Assembly: GCF_048007035.1 (NCBI RefSeq)
Contig: NZ_CP180355.1
Location: forward strand, 1,674,001-1,738,000
Source: Imperialibacter sp963977595
GTDB lineage: Bacteria > Bacteroidota > Bacteroidia > Cytophagales > Cyclobacteriaceae
DNA length: 64,000 bases
Direction: 5' to 3'
Shown: one piece after another, positions 63,039 through 64,000 of the stretch
How the letters are laid out: the number at the start of each line of letters is the position of its first letter
How positions within the stretch are numbered: position 1 is the first letter of the stretch
Notes under the pieces: model-generated
Told to the model about the DNA's origin: nothing
The model's database searches: none
The model's input: only the letters and a program-made list of their open reading frames with translations
Translations under genes and position numbers: made by a program

Positions 63039-63854
63039 CTATTCCATCTTTTCAAGCCCATTTCGACAAACAAATTGCTTTTGCTGTTGCTTTATTTTCA
63101 TCAGTCCTTCATTTTCCGACTGATCCGTCCAGTTCTCCTTATGATACAAATGATACTGCACGGCCAGGTTTCGCAACGAATACAGTTTGAACCCCATTCC
63201 CAAAAACCGCCACGTCAAATCAATATCCTCACCAATGGCAGGCAAAATATAGTCTTCGTCAAAACCGTTGATCTTCTCTATCTCTTCTTTAAAAAAAGAC
63301 ATGTTGCACCCCTTAAGTTGGTGCATCTTTCGAATTTTCGGCACGAAACCCAACAGGCCATCCGGGTTGATATAATAAGCCTCCTCGGTAAACTTTGCTC
63401 CATCCTTTTTCGCCTTCGAAAGTTCGCCCTGCACTTGCTTTTCGAAGCCTGGCAGATGAGCGGTGTTCTGACGCAGAATAGCTGAATACCCTGGCCCCAA
63501 CTTCACCCGTTTACCGGCAAGGATCCTTTCTTTCGATGCATACCTGTGGTGATTCTCAATAAACTTATGGTGGAGCACACAGTCGCCGTCAATAAATATC
63601 AGGTAGTCAGATTTGGCCTTCCTAACTGCATTATTCAATGCCTGGTTTTTTCTCCATCCAACATCTGGCTGCGTCAAATGCTGATAGTCATTTTTAAAAG
63701 GATAGCTGGCCACAAATTCACTCATTTCCGGGCACTCTCCATCCTCAGAAACAATTATTTCAAAACCCTGATCAGTTTGAAAAGAAAGACCATCGAGCAC
63801 CACTTTTAGGTCCGCAGTATTTTTATATACCGAAATAATCAAGGACGATTTCAT
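63039..63854 (-). CDS. Glycosyltransferase family 2 protein
   Basis: 271 residues. SLIISVYKNTADLKVVLDGL is the GT2 first strand, SEDGEC and YLIFIDGDCVLHHKFIENH the DxD region, and ILPAIGEDIDLTWRFLGMG the catalytic-base ED segment. The GWRKNQALNNAVRKAK segment is typical of chondroitin-synthase-like GT2 (glyco_tranf_2-7C) proteins. The ATG overlaps the TGA of the gene entering from the right as ATGA, so they form an operon. Confidence 0.88.
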   Translation of the reverse strand: MKSSLIISVYKNTADLKVVLDGLSFQTDQGFEIIVSEDGECPEMSEFVASYPFKNDYQHLTQPDVGWRKNQALNNAVRKAKSDYLIFIDGDCVLHHKFIENHHRYASKERILAGKRVKLGPGYSAILRQNTAHLPGFEKQVQGELSKAKKDGAKFTEEAYYINPDGLLGFVPKIRKMHQLKGCNMSFFKEEIEKINGFDEDYILPAIGEDIDLTWRFLGMGFKLYSLRNLAVQYHLYHKENWTDQSENEGLMKIKQQQKQFVCRNGLEKME

Positions 63855-64000
63855 GCCAACTGATTGTTTTTTTCTACTTCAAACTCAGCCCACCTCTTGC
63901 CAAAGTCTCTGGTATTCTTTCGTATGGCCCTGTTTTTCAACTCCTGGGTTCTGTAGCCTCTTTTAGGATCAGGGTAAAGCACAGTCGCACGGAACCTTGC
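63851..64000 (-). CDS. Partial gene at right edge, unknown product
   Basis: Only the last 49 residues and the stop are visible, rich in Lys and Arg (YPDPKRGYRTQELKNRAIRKN and RWAEFEVEKNNQ). No family can be recognised from this piece. It is translationally coupled to the GT2 gene by a 4-base overlap, so it probably belongs to glycan synthesis. Confidence 0.7.
   Translation of the reverse strand, partial: ARFRATVLYPDPKRGYRTQELKNRAIRKNTRDFGKRWAEFEVEKNNQLA

Noticed and set aside
1..64000. CRISPR array, insertion sequence, prophage or integrase
   Set aside because: No regularly spaced repeats, transposase, integrase or phage structural genes were found; the only repeat-flanked unit is the tRNA/GIY-YIG one.

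Overview
The window reads as a chromosomal segment of a gliding-type Bacteroidota, most likely a member of the Cytophagales. Evidence is a GldH gliding lipoprotein, SprB-type repeats, PKD and WG-repeat surface proteins, a GWxTD-domain protein, an ECF sigma factor paired with a membrane-spanning anti-sigma/beta-barrel protein, and promoters of the Bacteroidota type (TTG, then about 20 bases, then TAnnTTTG). Genus cannot be fixed from the sequence alone. Coding density is high. No IS element, prophage, CRISPR array or rRNA was found.

Layout. (1) Positions 1-5.9 kb, minus strand: a short operon with its own promoter (about 5856-5888) coding for a glycosyltransferase/TylF-methyltransferase fusion, a methyltransferase, a GT4 glycosyltransferase and a large PKD/propeller-like exported protein that runs off the left edge. 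(2) 5.9-8.1 kb, plus strand: two lone methyltransferases (FkbM type and class I) between the two minus-strand operons. (3) 8.1-25.6 kb, minus strand: a compact 16-gene surface-polysaccharide operon. It starts with a polytopic membrane protein, the ABC exporter pair Wzm/Wzt and two NAD-dependent sugar epimerases, and continues with glycosyltransferases (GT2, GT4, GT61), methyltransferases and an asparagine-synthase-type amidotransferase. Many start and stop codons overlap, so translation is probably coupled. (4) 25.7-29.7 kb: a divergent glycosyltransferase, a Uma2 nuclease-fold protein, a TPR protein and two small membrane proteins. (5) 29.9-36.8 kb: two tandem TMEM260-like (DUF2723, GT117) membrane glycosyltransferases, each followed by a terminator, and a methyltransferase. 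(6) 36.9-55.5 kb: mostly housekeeping genes (GWxTD protein, RlmB, ManC, RecQ, PurD, RicT, GldH, HemA), with a 1340-residue SF1 helicase, a helix-hairpin-helix protein, a WG-repeat protein and an SRPBCC protein. (7) 55.6-58.3 kb, minus strand: ECF sigma factor, dual-membrane anti-sigma-like protein, and a SprB-repeat/cytochrome-like lipoprotein. (8) 58.5-59.0 kb: a broken tRNA-Pro copy, a small GIY-YIG nuclease gene and an intact tRNA-Pro with terminator. (9) 59.0-64.0 kb: RidA, aminopeptidase P, a subtilisin-like protease, and the end of another glycan gene group that runs off the right edge.

How it works together. ManC supplies GDP-mannose. The ABC-linked operon is equipped to build, methylate, amidate and export a complex surface glycan. 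Neighbouring genes encode secreted adhesin-like proteins and membrane protein glycosyltransferases. The most unusual structure is the tRNA-Pro fragment / GIY-YIG / tRNA-Pro arrangement, which looks like a very small mobile unit tied to a tRNA gene.
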